Below, one piece after another: positions 20,456-31,340 of a stretch of DNA of 64,000 bases. The position numbers and the translations under genes are program-made. The DNA lies in contig JAFFJZ010000002.1 of NCBI GenBank assembly GCA_018340375.1, positions 11,178,001-11,242,000 on the forward strand. Direction: 5' to 3'. How positions within the stretch are numbered: position 1 is the stretch's first letter; every line of letters begins with the position of its first letter. Under the pieces are notes generated by a model that saw only the letters and a list, made by a program, of their open reading frames with translations, had not been told where the DNA came from and searched no databases. The stretch comes from Gonatopus flavifemur. Its lineage: Eukaryota > Arthropoda > Insecta > Hymenoptera > Dryinidae.

Positions 20456-21290
20456 CAAGAATTTATCAAATATGCTATAATTATTCTGTGCATATGAAGG
20501 TTATTTGAGAAGGAAATTATATTTTGGATGAATTCTTTGGGGTGTTCTATGAAAGTTCAAAAGCACACAATGATTTGAAACAGTCTAATTTGGAAACTCT
20601 AATCATGTTCGTAAGATTTCCCCCCAAAAAACACGTCCTTAACTTCTTTAACCTTTTGTGTTACTTGAGAATATTTCGTCACAAAATAGAAAACAATATA
20701 TAAAAGACATGCTTCAATTAAACTTGGTCGGGTACCATGCGACCCAAACTTCAGGTCATGCAGGGAATAATTTATCTCGAAAAATGTAACAGTGCTTCAT
20801 AATTCTCTGGATTGTTTGAAAATTGATTCATATCAATGTCATTCTACCTGTTCGCTCTTGAATTTGAGGGATGAATTTTTGTTATTTTTATCCTGAACTC
20901 GGAGCGATTACAACAACAACAAAATCGTAAACACAAGGCCGCGATAAGCGTTGATGTCAAACTGATTGTATGATGTATGCAGATGTTGGAAGTGATAAAA
21001 GTGGACTCGTGAACCCACGATGTCATCATGAATAATTCCTTATTCTTAATTATTCCCTTCATTTCCATAAGATCAATAGAATTTCTAATCGCTTACAACC
21101 TTCTCTTTGTTGGTTTTATTAATTACCTTTTTACAAACATTTTGTTTCATCGAACTTTCAGATTTAGCCTCAACCCGTGTCTGCGATGATCTTATTCATG
21201 AAGAAAGGTATGAAACTGATCATTATTTATTGATTCAATCGATCGGTTGTTCAATTGATCGATGCAGGTATGAGTTAGGCTTTTGTACGA
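20456..21290. other. AT-rich interval, nothing recognised
   Basis: No repeats supported. The 104-codon frame beginning at 21107 extends into the next island and is discussed there. Confidence 0.4.
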
Positions 21291-22600
21291 GAATGTACAG
21301 GCTAGCGGGTAGCACCACCGCGGAGGTGTCCACTACCACCACCATCGCCACCATCACCAGCACCACCGTCAGGATCAACATCATTGCCACTAGCAGCGAG
21401 CAACGAGAAGTATATACATAGGGTATGGGTTATACTGAGAATCGAAAGCCTTCAGATAAACCAGCCTTCATTAGGGCGAGGATGATCAGACAACGCGATG
21501 CCCGACGTTGGGCTGCTGTTGCTGCTTCTGCTACTTCTACTGTTGTTGTTGCTGCTGCTGTTGCTGCTGCTGCTTCTGGTGCTGCTTCTGGTGGTTACTG
21601 GCATACACAACGACATCCACGAGATTGACCGTCCTCATGGAGACACTTGGGTGAAAGGAAGAAACAAGAAGAAAAGAGAGAAAGAGAAAATAAGAGAGAT
21701 GTGTTTGTGTGTCGCAAGTGCCTCTCGTCGTGTGTTCATCTTATATACTCTGCAACGTGGGTCCCTTGTCGACGAAGGATTATGCTAAAGGCACAATCAC
21801 TGGAAGGGAGAAAAAGCTTCCACGTTCCAAATTAAGAGGGAACCATTTACTACTGGGATACATATTGAAATATTTGCATATAAGTGCGAGAGGATATGAT
21901 TGCTATATCTCAAAATACGATACTAAAAAAGGATTTATTGGAATAATTTTATTCCATTTTATATGACCAAATATATAATTTTAAATATTACGATCAAATC
22001 AATCGCAATTTTTCATGATCAAAGGTTTCCACACGCATATTCCTTGCCAAAACTTGCAAAGTTAATGGATATTTGTTTATGCCATAGAATACCAAAATGC
22101 TTCGCATCCCGTTCAAATTGCCAACAAATGTCACAAATGTCACGAAACAATGATGAACTGAATCGAGCAATCTTGTCATCAAATTCGTACACCGATATTC
22201 AAGCAGATTGTCTTTCAATTAACAATTACGTGCCATTACCAAGAAAATCAATCATTAATCATGAGTGTTCTCTACCAAGTTCACACTGATGAGCGATGCA
22301 AAGATTTTCTCCTTATTTGTCACGAGTCGATAGTTACAATATATTTTCTTTCCCCGAAGAAAATTGTACAGTTCAAATACACATCGCAAATCCTCGAGCA
22401 TGATGACATTCGCGCATCGCTGATTAAAGGAACACGTTATAGGCTACTCGAAGTTCACGGCGTGTGTGTTCTAACAGCCTCTCCTCGTGTGTTCTCTCCT
22501 GTATCCACCGTGAGTCCCTTGTCGACGAGGGATTATGCTAAAGCACGACACGCAATGCGGACCAGAGATAGAATGAATTGAGAAGAGCATCCACGTAGGT
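21291..22600. other. Higher-complexity island with ACC and CTG arrays and an internal duplication
   Basis: An ACC/CAC-rich segment (21312-21372) and a (GCT)n-like segment (21511-21591) lie in DNA of higher GC content. Overlapping plus-strand frames 21107-21421 (104 codons), 21425-21628 (67) and 21498-21788 (96) are low-complexity (Thr-, Ala/Val- and Leu-rich), so none can be called a gene. Donor-like AAGGTATGAA (21206-21215) and CAGGTATGAG (21265-21274) occur upstream. A ~125-base direct duplication (21701-21823 and 22459-22594) is present. The island may be a conserved regulatory block or a non-coding exon. Confidence 0.35.
21701..22594. repeat. Direct duplication, ~125 bases, spaced ~760
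   Basis: Copies at 21701-21823 and 22459-22594 share CCTCTCSTCGTGTGTTC, then GTCCCTTGTCGACGARGGAT and TATGCTAAAG, and more loosely AGAARAGC-TCCACGT. The match is interrupted by small indels that break any common reading frame. It has no TIRs and does not look like a transposon. Confidence 0.75.
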
Positions 22601-24784
22601 AGGCAACAACCGCATTAGGAAATGAGACGGATCTTACGTGGATGATTAGAACAAGTGGCACGATGTGCAGAAAAGAGAACAAAACCCGATAAAAGACGAA
22701 AAAAAAATTAAATTTCAACTGAAATCGAAGGCAGGATCGTTGTGCAGCTACATTATAGTCGTTGATTCTCGAGCATGATGTTGCAGAAATACGTTGAATC
22801 GAATGGAGAAAAATGGTACTTAACTTGAACGGATGAATGTAGTTGATAGTGATTTTGGAAATTTTACAACACCATTTGTTTTTTCAAAGTCTTCTTAGAT
22901 GATCTAAACGTCGAAGCAAACACTGTAAGAAATGATTGTGGCATTTTCCTCCAAAAGAAGGTGGCAGCAAAGTTCTTCCGTAGATGGAGAATTTTTCACA
23001 ATAATTTGGTGGACTTTGTCTCCATTTGCAAAGGATTCAACACCTGAAGAACAAAATAATTCCTCAAAGTGGTGGCAAAATCTCTCATTTTGACCCTTCT
23101 TTATCAAAAATTCTCAACAGGTTGATAACTGAGCATATTTTGAGATTGTGTAAATGATGAATTGAATGCTGTCAGTATGAACTTAAGTATGTGATATTCC
23201 TTGTACTTAAGTACATGAAATACCACATCAATCGTGAAAGGGATAGATGGCCTGTTAATAACCCGCAAATATAGGTTGTAGCATTTTTTATATTTATCAT
23301 ATGTACTTACAAAGTGCAATAAATCTCACAGGCAGCAAGACGTCATTTTTACACTTTATTCATGAGCAAGTAATTATATGCTACGTCATTTAGACGTGTT
23401 CATAGCACTCCTGATGAGGTCAACTATAAGCATAGTGAACATTCATGTTAGAGTCTCTAATACTCGATAAGAAATTATGAGGTGAGAAAAAGTGTGAATG
23501 AATCGAGATTCTTCCTCATCCTCATCCTTTTCATGTTTCGATTGATTATGCATCCATTTGAGGACAAATTAAGTCCAAAGTTGTTCAAGGATCAAACCAC
23601 ACGACATTCTTTCTACACAGCATTTCAATTTTCCACCAAATGAAGAGTTTGTTGCATTGAAAATTCATGCTACATCTTTCTCTTTCAAACGGATTAGAAT
23701 CGACGTTTCGGTTCGTGGTTTACAAAGTTAAACGAAGTTTATTCATTCAACAATCAATAAAAATTATACAATTAATTCCACACAATGGATATAACACGCT
23801 AAAATCATTCCATACACTTCTTGATCGCTAGACAAAACATTTTTTCTTGATGTATAATGTCGAAAAGATGCATATCATAATTTGTTTGTGAATTAAAAAC
23901 TTGTAAACGAGTTAATGGAATGCTTGAGTTCCTGCTGGGCTCCAAAGGCTGGATATCGATTGACTCGAAGAGATACGGACAAAAAAATCAGATGCATCAT
24001 CATTCTCCCAGTGTTCGAGATTGTGGGATCTACAGTTGATGAGATTGATCTCTAATTATAACGTACTTTAGGCAATGTGAAATTTAATCACCTATTTTCG
24101 AATCACATTTGAAACGAATGAAATCCTGATATCATTTATTTCATGGGCTTGTTTTCCCAATCGAATAAAAGCACTACTGTGGGAATAATGATAATTTCAG
24201 TAAGTCACGCTAGAAAAGATACTTCATTGAATTATCAATTCATGCATCGAGGGAAATTTATCTGTACCCTGATTTGCAACTATTTGCAGTCGATCAATGA
24301 ATCATTGGAGTTCTTACGTGAATAATTCACTTATATAATATAATACGTATGAGTGACATTTAGAATCATTGATACTGATTTAAATCCAATTTCCCCTTGA
24401 ATTCAACAATCGGAAGTCCGTTGAGGAAAAATACTCAGCCCACACAGCACGATCCAGTTCGAAGGATTGAAATAATCCAGCGTTATTCAACTAATCGTAG
24501 ACTAAAAACGTGAGCAATCGGATTGAAATTCGATTTGACACGAGTACGTTTACGTACCGTAACAAATAAATGTCATAAATCGATTAACTATTAGGCATAG
24601 ACATTCGGAATTTCCGTGTGGGCGTTATCAGTGGAGTTATTGCAAATATAGATTTCTAAATCTTTCTTTGATATTCGTTATATTTTCAACGGTGGAAGCT
24701 TTCCATTATTCAATTTTCAAATAATTTTGATGGATAATTACTCCATTGGACGAAATTTTGAATAGCTTCACTGGTGGAAGAATT
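22601..24784. other. AT-rich interval with one dispersed repeat
   Basis: It is mostly unremarkable. The minus-strand sequence at 22980-23095 is similar to 28395-28505, and their frames share HFEELF and SFxNGxKV peptide strings. Nothing else was supported. Confidence 0.4.
22980..23095 (-). repeat. Dispersed repeat sharing an HFEELF-encoding segment
   Basis: On the minus strand this segment and 28395-28505 align over ~100 bases (CACTTTGAGGAATTATTTTG against CATTTTGAGGAACTATTTTC, then AATGGARACAAAGTC-like). Both are open in the same frame, within frames 22904-23107 and 28288-28509. Either a decayed coding element or an unrecognised MITE could explain it; the protein strings match no family I know. 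Confidence 0.4.
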
Positions 24785-25480
24785 CTTAAGGGAGGAAACC
24801 ACTCTAGAAAACGGAAAACAAAAGAAACTTTAGGAATTGTTTTCAAGGAAACTAAATTTCGAAATTTGGTAAAAAGTTCTGTGTTATATAACTATTGAAG
24901 TGTGTTTTTGGATGTTTTCGCAGCTGTGAACAACAAAATGCCGACTTCTCAACATTTTACCCTGGGCATCGTTTTTTTCGTTGCCGGACAAATGACTCCT
25001 TCAAATTTGAAAATGATATCATGAGATATGAAAATTTGGATTCGATATGATATTAGCTATGACTCTACGTGAGATTTTTTTTTTTTATAAGGCATGGTTC
25101 AATTTTTATCAACGATTTTCGAGCAATTTTTGTTTTTCGAACTTGTTCTTCAAAAACCCGCCATTTTTGCAAAAATCAATTTTAAAAAAATCCTGCGTAC
25201 TTTTGTAGCTGGCATCATATTGGATCAGAATTTTCGTACTTCATGATTGTATCTCCAAATTTGCAAGAGTTATTTATCTGGCAACGAAAGAAAAGATGCC
25301 CAGGAAGAAATTCCGAGGAGCCGCCAATTCGTTGTTTACAGCTCTGAAAAAATTTAAAAACACACTCCAATAGTTATATAATGAAGAACTTTTTTCCGAA
25401 TTCCAATAAGTTGTTTAGTTTCGTTGAAAAAAATTTGCGAAGTTTTTTATTGGCTTGAATAATGTATAAACACCCCAAGA
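24785..25480. mobile_element. Foldback element with ~260-base arms
   Basis: Left arm (to ~25085) and right arm (from ~25190) are inverted copies at roughly 75 percent. Paired landmarks are ATATAACTATTGRAGTGTGT, the AGCTGTRAACAAC string, CCTGGGCATC, TTTCGTTGCC, AATATGATGCCAGCTAC-like strings and CGT-GATTTTTTT. The loop contains the motif CGCCATTTTTG, also seen near the loops of the 27.5 and 48.5 kb foldbacks. The outer ends are weaker (AAGGGAGG... versus ...CACCCCAAG). Nothing in it encodes a transposase. Confidence 0.75.
25075..25087. repeat. Poly-T tract
   Basis: About thirteen T residues at the end of the left foldback arm. Confidence 0.8.
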
Positions 25481-26041
25481 ATGATATGCAGCGGTAATAT
25501 TTGAGGGGCAAAAAGGAGCAAGCTATTATTTCAGACATTCTATGTTGATGAATAGTTTTGAAACTTCAAACACGATTTTCTCGAAATCGGGAGGTAGGGA
25601 ATGTCAAACAATTTTCAACCGATTAACTTGGAATTTCAACCACAGCTTCTCAGATACAGCAATCTGAGGTCGATTTTTTGGGTAAAAAACACGAAACTTT
25701 TTTCAAAACAGTGCCAAATTTGATAAAATTAGAATTTTTCAATGAGCGTATGTATTTCGCTAGCAAAACTAGAGTAAGATAATGGAAGAATGTTTGGTAT
25801 TCCTTTGCATCAAGATGGGATACTTCTACTGGCTGCCGTTTTTTTTTAATTTTCGAAAATCACCGGTTTCCAAATTGTGTTTTCAAATGAAAATTAAACA
25901 AACTTTTTGCGTACTTGAAAGTATAATTAATGAATACTCGAGAGGATTTTTTTATTACTCCTTTGGTTTAGCCGAAATAAATTTCCAAAAATACACGTTT
26001 TTTTCAGGTTTCAAACAGTTGTTGTCCCTTAAATTGAATGA
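25481..26041. other. AT-rich interval, nothing recognised
   Basis: Strings such as TTCTCGAAATCGGGAGG may be old transposon sequence. The 121-codon frame starting at 25782 runs into the transposon at 26042 and is not credible as a gene. Confidence 0.4.
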
Positions 26042-26729
26042 CCATGTGTGTATGGACCAATGGCCCAATGATGGACCAAGCCTGGCACAAGACCTGCCGA
26101 GACTTGTCTTGAACAATTTACCAAACTTGGCCCAGGCTTGGGAATGATAAGATCAGGACAAGCTTGGGCCAGTGGTTTTGCCAGGCCCGGTCCAATTCAT
26201 TCACCAAGCATCAACCAATGCTTCTTTGATATGGATGAAAAAAGTAATTATTATTCATATATGTCATATTCCATTCATAATTCAGTTCATGACTTTCTCC
26301 CTCAGAATACCGTACATGAATTATCTTAAAACGATAGAAAGAATGTGATAAGACTGGGACAAGCTTGTATGATCATTGGAAAATTTGCGTTCTTCGATAT
26401 TTCAATCAATTTTGATTCCATTGTTGAATTACAATTTTTATCAGAATCCAGTCGCTATTTAAAAACATGGTGCCACTCATGTGGGCAATATTGGCACAAT
26501 TGTTCTCAACGAATGCTCGATTTTCACATTCGTGCCAAGCTTGTACCAAATGGAGTGACCATTTCAAAAATATTAACAAATCTACCATGACTGACTATCC
26601 ATTGGGAACAACGGGACAATCATGGAACAATATTGGGCCAATTGTTCTCCACGGAAGTTTGTTTCTGACAAATGTGCCAACCTTGGGACAAGCTTGAGTT
26701 TTTTTCAGTCTTGGCAATACCTGCATGGG
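26042..26729 (-). mobile_element. CCCATGT-TIR family, copy B
   Basis: This is the reverse-oriented homologue of 6037-6759, alignable over essentially its whole length. The ends are CCATGTGTGTATGG on the left and CAATACCTGCATGGG on the right. Words such as GGACCAAGCCTGGC, TTGGCCCAGGCTTGGG, GACAAGCTTGGGCCAG and GTGCCAAGCTTG run in both orientations. Unlike copy A it is not inside the 5.7 kb-type foldback, which shows the family moves independently. The frame at 26467-26697 parallels that of copy A but shows no sign of protein-level constraint. Confidence 0.75.
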
Positions 26730-27453
26730 TAGAAAATTTCTTGTGAAATTTAATATCTCCTTATTGAATTTATTGAATTCCCAAATTCAATGCAAGTTGT
26801 GAAATTTTAGAATTGTTCATTGGAATGTAAGAAATTAGTTATTAAATTCAAAAATATTTTATTAGCATTAGGAAACACATTCTTAAAATTGAGGATTCAA
26901 TTATCAAAGTTCATATCATATTATTAAATTTAATAAATTGTTTTATGTAAAAAGTTTCACAATATTTTTACGAAACTCACTTCAGTTATTCACTACTGAA
27001 CTCCCTGAGCCAAGAAATTCAAAATTGTTGATGTTTCTTTTTGTTTTTCCAGCTTGCTCGGCGGTTTTTCTATCCTCGATCATTTTCCGGTTTTCCAATC
27101 TGTCTTTGATTCCTGTATCCTCAAATCTTTTCTTCAGACAAGAAAGGAAATTACACTATTAAAAATTTCGTGAATTTTCATCCATTTTTCAAGCACACTT
27201 GGCCATAAAATTCCCAATTCAGTTTATTAACCGAAGTCTCATCCAAATGTAACTCAAATTTCAAGAACTTGTTCAATCACTTGAGTGATAATTGCCTCCA
27301 TCGCATGTGATCGAAACTTCATGCAGAAATTTCTGACAGTATGTTTGTTCTTTTCAGGAGAAATGTTTTCTTGCTTCAGTCTCTTCGAAATTGTTTTGTT
27401 GATGATTTGAAAAATGGATACATTGTAGAAATACAATACATTGTAAAAATAAT
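26730..27453. other. AT-rich interval, nothing firmly recognised
   Basis: TAGAATTGTTCATTGGAATG at 26809-26828 resembles the terminal sequence of the MITE starting at 27454 and may be a fragment of it. The frame at 26938-27162 has no recognised motif. Confidence 0.4.
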
Positions 27454-27552
27454 ATGTTGCTGAAGTTCGAATTGTTCATTGGAACGGATTAGTAAATGAA
27501 TAACACAATATTCAGCTATTGAAGACTAAAAATCTTGCGGTACATTCTTTGA

Positions 27553-28261
27553 GGGGTCTTCCTGGTTAAGATTTTTGAGGAAAATTTTTTTTTCAAACAT
27601 TTTTCCTCATAGAAAAAATTGCAACATCGTTTCAAAAATTTGTAGGTGTCTTTATTAGGCCTTCAATATCACAAAATCAATTTTTTTCCGTTATACTAGG
27701 ATCTTTCTGATTGGTCAAAAATTTTCGGATTTGCACCCGATTTTCCACACTTAAAATTGATTTTTCCTCAAAATGGCCGCCATTTTGTTATTTTTTGAAG
27801 AAAAAAAATCCTAGTTCATGTGATAGGCACTTCAACAAGAAATAATTTGGGATTTTTTTTTCTTCTAGATCATTCGGTCGCCCCAAATCACTCTTTAAGC
27901 AGCCAGAAGTGAGCTTGTCAAAATTCCGAGTGAAATTCCCACTCTTTCAGAGTGCAACTCTAAGGTTTGAGGTTAGAAACTCTCAGCCACTTCAATTTCA
28001 GAGTGAATTTTCCACTCTAAAAGAGTGAAAGTTCACTCGAAACGAGTGAGAATCCCACTGGAAGTGGACTGGCTCGAGTCGCTTGATTTTTCACTCTCCC
28101 AGATTTAGAAAGTAGTATAACAGGGAAAAAAAATCTTTTTGTAATATTCAATGTTCAATAAACATACCTACAAATTTTCAAAACAATATCTCAATTTTTT
28201 CTATGAGAAATAAATGTTGGAAAAAAACATTTTTCTTCGAAATCTTGACCAAAAGGACCCC
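27553..28261. mobile_element. Foldback element with TTGA target duplication
   Basis: The ends are GGGGTCTTCCTGGTTAAGAT and ATCTTGACCAAAAGGACCCC. Arms of ~150 bases pair via CATAGAAAAAATTG, AAAATTTGTAGGT and GTTATACTA. TTGA flanks both sides (27549-27552 and 28262-28265). The loop contains an AAAATGGCCGCCATTTT palindrome (27770-27786) and a CACTCT-word element (27887-28101). The host MITE copy confirms the insertion boundaries. Confidence 0.85.
27887..28101. mobile_element. CACTCT/AGAGTG-word element nested in foldback loop
   Basis: Many copies of CACTCTTT, AGAGTG, GAGTGAAA, TTCACTC and CCACTCTAAAAGAGTG run in both orientations. The left part, ACTCTTTAAGCAGCCAG, is the inverse of CTGGCTGCCTAAAGAGT at 18.39 kb, so the two are one family. 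A related GACTGGCTCGAG...TTTTTCACTC string marks the right side. Confidence 0.6.
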
Positions 28262-28380
28262 TTGAGCGATGTTTTTGTTCCAAGAAGTTAATTAAGGGAA
28301 ATAAATAAGAATGATTGGTCAAAGTTCGTGAATTTGAATTTTTGTTTTCTTTCTATAAACGATTCAAATCTCAAGAACAT

Positions 28381-29560
28381 ATGATAATTTTGAAGTTTTG
28401 CTGGATAGGGAATCCCTCGCCATTTTTGGGAGACTTTTCTTCCATTCGTAAATGATCGAATACCCAAAAGAGAAAATAGTTCCTCAAAATGAGGAAAAGA
28501 TCCCTCCACGATCAGGAGACGAGATCCACCGTCAACATGGAGGAAAACTTTCCATATTTTTTATATTGCGGTGAAAACGAATATTCTGTTCACTCATTCC
28601 TGGTCATCTTCTACAAGATCGCTAAAGGATGAATTAGTTCAGTAACACTTGATCGATACTGATGCGATAAAAGCACAATTTCATACGATACCTCAAAACA
28701 ACTGCTCAAGTTTCAATTACGAATGGACATCCACGACGACAAGACTGTTCCCCGTCATCCTAGTTTATTTCACTTCATTGCTTGATTTCCGATTACAATA
28801 ATCACCATAATAATGATAATACAATGATGATAGTGTTGAAAGGACTTGAGTTATCAGTAAGAAAAGATCAATCAAATGTCCATCCCAGGTAGCAAAACAA
28901 TATTACATACACATGTTAATCAAATACCAAAGCTACTTTTTAGGGATCGTATTCGCTTACAATGATCGATCATTTTCCCTTATCTTATTACATCTGAAGT
29001 GATTACATGCATTAAGATTTCTTCGCCGGGTTGCAATTGTACGTAATATCTTGATATTTCGACATCGAATTGACACGCACATTGTGCGAAAACAATGGGC
29101 TTTCAATGACACCAATTTTACATCGGTCTCCGATGTATCAGGTAATGCACGTAATGACACATTCGAACGCATTCGCTTCTCTTCCAAGCTCCGAATCGAA
29201 TGTCGCAAAAAAGAATATATACCTTATTCTATTCCTTGAATCCAATTCCCCTCGAAATAACGTCAACGAAATGAAACATAATTTGAATACCAATCTTACG
29301 GAGAACTAATTTTCCAGAACGTCAGGGATCCCTGGTTTCTTCCATTCTTTGTTGAAGCGTTCAATAGATTTCCAGAACGATTAGTAAATGCACGGATAAG
29401 TCAATTTCCTCGTTCGCAGTTACACGTTCTACCGGACAGGCGATTCGCGGCTTCCTATAGGTCCGTGCATGCATACATAGATATATACATATTATTTTGT
29501 TATTTTTTTCATTTTATATTCGATCCGGCTGGTAATTCTATTGTTTTCACGGACTATTAA
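28381..29560. other. AT-rich interval with one dispersed repeat
   Basis: 28395-28505 is the partner of 22980-23095. CCCAGGTAGCAAAACA at 28886-28901 resembles the ends of the CCCARATA class (32044, 54853) without a partner. Overlapping frames on both strands at 28957-29309 are mirror shadows with no motif. Confidence 0.4.
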
Positions 29561-29718
29561 GTTTCTGGTAATGTCTTGCTTCCGGTTCGAAAACGTTCGA
29601 GTTGAAGACTAGGTTCCCTTAGAGTGAAGGAGATAGGGGAAGAAAGAGAAGAAAAGAACGAAAGAGTGAGTTTGTAACTCCTCGAAATGCAGGAAAGGGT
29701 GCGCCGTTTGCGCGTTGT

Positions 29719-29742
29719 GCGCTCGCGTGCGCGCGCGCGCAC
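29719..29742. repeat. Alternating (GC/GT)n tract
   Basis: GCGCTCGCGTGCGCGCGCGC continuing into GCACAC: alternating purine-pyrimidine sequence of the kind able to adopt Z-DNA. Confidence 0.85.
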
Positions 29743-29872
29743 ACCTAATTCGGCCTTTAAAAAAGATTAAGGCGAGGCGCAGCGCAACGACCAAACACTA
29801 TACACCCGACTCTCTGGTCTCTTCTCCACCCTCTCCCCTCGAGACTTCGACCTCCATTTCTGCCGCGACCTC

Positions 29873-29900
29873 TTCCTCCTCCTCCTCCTCCTCCTCCTTC
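29873..29900. repeat. (TCC)n microsatellite
   Basis: About eight TCC units followed by TTCTTCTC. Confidence 0.9.
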
Positions 29901-30188
29901 TTCTCATCTTCATTCTTATTGCTATACGCTCGTAATGTGCATTCTTGTTCACGAACGAGCGACTAATTTCACTTCCTTTCTCACGTTTCATTCCTACATA
30001 CGCGCGTGACGATTTTTTTCTTTTCCATTTTATTATCATTGATTCGAATGCTTGGACACGGTTTTGAGATGTATCCGAATGTCAAAACATCTGAGAGATA
30101 AAAGGTTGGGGTGAGCGTCAGAAAGTGGAATGGCTGAGCATGGTTTGGATTTGTTTCTTCGTTTGATTATTATTTCGCACATCTCATA

Positions 30189-30296
30189 CACGGAAAAACA
30201 TGTTTAGCTGTCTCAGCTAAATTCTAGCTGCTGCAGCGAAATATCTACTTATAATAGCTAAAATCTAGCTGATACAGCTAAACATTTTTTTCCGTC
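30189..30296. mobile_element. Short MITE with CACGGAAAAACATG termini and AGCTG words
   Basis: CACGGAAAAACATGTTTAGC at the left is inverted at the right as GCTAAACATTTTTTTCCGTC (one end-base change). TA precedes the left end. The interior is a chain of TTAGCTGT, CAGCTAAA and CTAGCTG words. At 108 bases this is the most compact example of the AGCT-word type. Confidence 0.7.
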
Positions 30297-30424
30297 GACG
30301 GTGGAAATTATTCTTAATCTGATGAGTGTGGAATTTTCTTCGAAAAGAAAAAAAGGTGAAGGTAACAAAGACCGTTCATAAAGTTTTTAACATAATATGG
30401 TCAACTGGTACATTGCTTTCTTAA

Positions 30425-30642
30425 CCCTAGAACGGGCACGTGAAAAACACAGGAAATTTCAAATGGCTGTAACTCATTTGAAACTAAACGGATTTCAACC
30501 CACTATGGGCGGTGTTTGTTCGTCAGGATGTATACTTTGAAAATATTTGGGTGAGAAACTACAGAGATAAAGAAAGGCTCAGATGCTGGGGTAGAAACAA
30601 ATGCCCTGGGGTCCTAAAAGACCCCACATGCCCGTTCTAGGG
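30425..30642. mobile_element. piggyBac-type MITE
   Basis: Fourteen-base perfect TIRs, CCCTAGAACGGGCA and its inverse, are each flanked by TTAA (30421-30424 and 30643-30646), the invariable piggyBac target duplication. A subterminal palindrome GGGGTCCTAAAAGACCCC (30608-30625) is like the internal repeats of piggyBac/looper elements. It is 218 bases long with no transposase, so movement would need a transposase from elsewhere. Perfect ends suggest it is young. Confidence 0.93.
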
Positions 30643-30663
30643 TTAAAAATCCAACGTTCGATA

Positions 30664-30893
30664 CACTGGGAGAAAGGTACCTAGTTGGGACGACTGAATG
30701 TTAAATGCTGCAGCTAGATTTTCATTTGCGCTAGCTAGACTCTAGTTGGGGTAAATGAAAGTCTAGATATCTGGAATATGAATAAAATGGTTTATTCAAC
30801 AGGAATACAAAATTAAGTTATGACAAATAGAATTTAGCTGGCGCGACTAAATTTCCTGATATCGAATATTTGAATGAACCCTTTCTCTCAGTG
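30664..30893. mobile_element. MITE with CACTGGGAGAAAGG termini and CTAG/AGCT words
   Basis: CACTGGGAGAAAGG and CCCTTTCTCTCAGTG are inverted repeats. TA precedes and CA follows. The interior contains TAGTTGGG, GCAGCTAGA, GCTAGCTAGA, CTAGTTGGGG, TTAGCTGG words and one AT-rich spacer. It lies only 21 bases beyond the piggyBac MITE. Confidence 0.65.
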
Positions 30894-31340
30894 CAACCAC
30901 TGAAGCGAGAGGAATATTTTCGTGAGTTTTAGGGGGTGGTTTATAATCTTCCTCCTACATCCCGGTCAGCAACGCACTCCTAAATTTGCATTTATGCTTC
31001 TAGCAGTGCCACGGTACGCAACCTAGTAACTTCCTCAAGATTTTGGCACTGCTTACTACCATAGCATATATATAACGCAAACTATAACGTAGCACTAGCT
31101 CAGTGCTACCAGTATTACCAGGGAGTGCTACCAAATAGTGCTTCCAGTAAGATACTACCAATAAGTCGCTCCCATTTTCACACATAAATTAAGTCCTGTA
31201 TGTACAAAACGCTTCTGAATGTGTAAGTTGATGGTAGCGACGCTGCTGGAAGTGCTGCCTTAATTTCGCTGGCTGGGATATTGTGCACCAGTCTCTGTGC
31301 GGTTTTCCTCACAGAATCTTTCATAATTGAGGATATCGTA
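30894..31340. other. Interval with AGTGC/GCAGTGC words
   Basis: AGCAGTGCCACG, TTTGGCACTGCTTAC, TAGCACTAGC, AGTGCTACCAG, GGAGTGCTACC, TAGTGCTTCCAG and GGAAGTGCTGCC recur within 31000-31260. This suggests another word-filled repeat whose TIRs I could not place. The two minus-strand frames here follow from the repeat. Confidence 0.4.

Larger units (their letters stand above)
27454..28380 (-). mobile_element. ATGTT-CTGAAG-TIR MITE, copy 2, split by a foldback
   Basis: The left end ATGTTGCTGAAGTTCGAATT and the right end AACGATTCAAATCTCAAGAA plus CAT are the family TIR. Between them, 27454-27548 and 28266-28380 match, on the minus strand, the two halves of the intact copy at 47614-47838 (CCGCAAGATTTT, AGCTGAATATT, ACTAATYCGTT; and TTTATAGAAAG). 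The foldback 27553-28261 interrupts it exactly, leaving TTGA on both sides. Without the insert the copy would be about 215 bases. Confidence 0.8.
29561..30050. other. CpG- and microsatellite-rich island
   Basis: Purine tract (29620-29670), alternating GC tract (29719-29742) and a (TCC)n array lie in markedly less AT-rich DNA without TIRs. The opposing frames 29715-29966 and 29767-30039 are Ser-rich and Arg-rich readings of the same array, not genes. The composition would suit a promoter or 5' UTR region, but no core promoter or splice pattern can be demonstrated. Confidence 0.35.

Noticed and set aside
21498..21788. 96-codon frame with a Leu-rich start resembling a signal peptide
   Set aside because: The Leu run is a trinucleotide array, and an overlapping frame gives Ala/Val. 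Nothing marks either as translated.
29767..30039. Arg-rich 90-codon minus-strand frame
   Set aside because: The Arg run is the complement of the (TCC)n array; the opposite strand gives a Ser-rich frame of equal quality.
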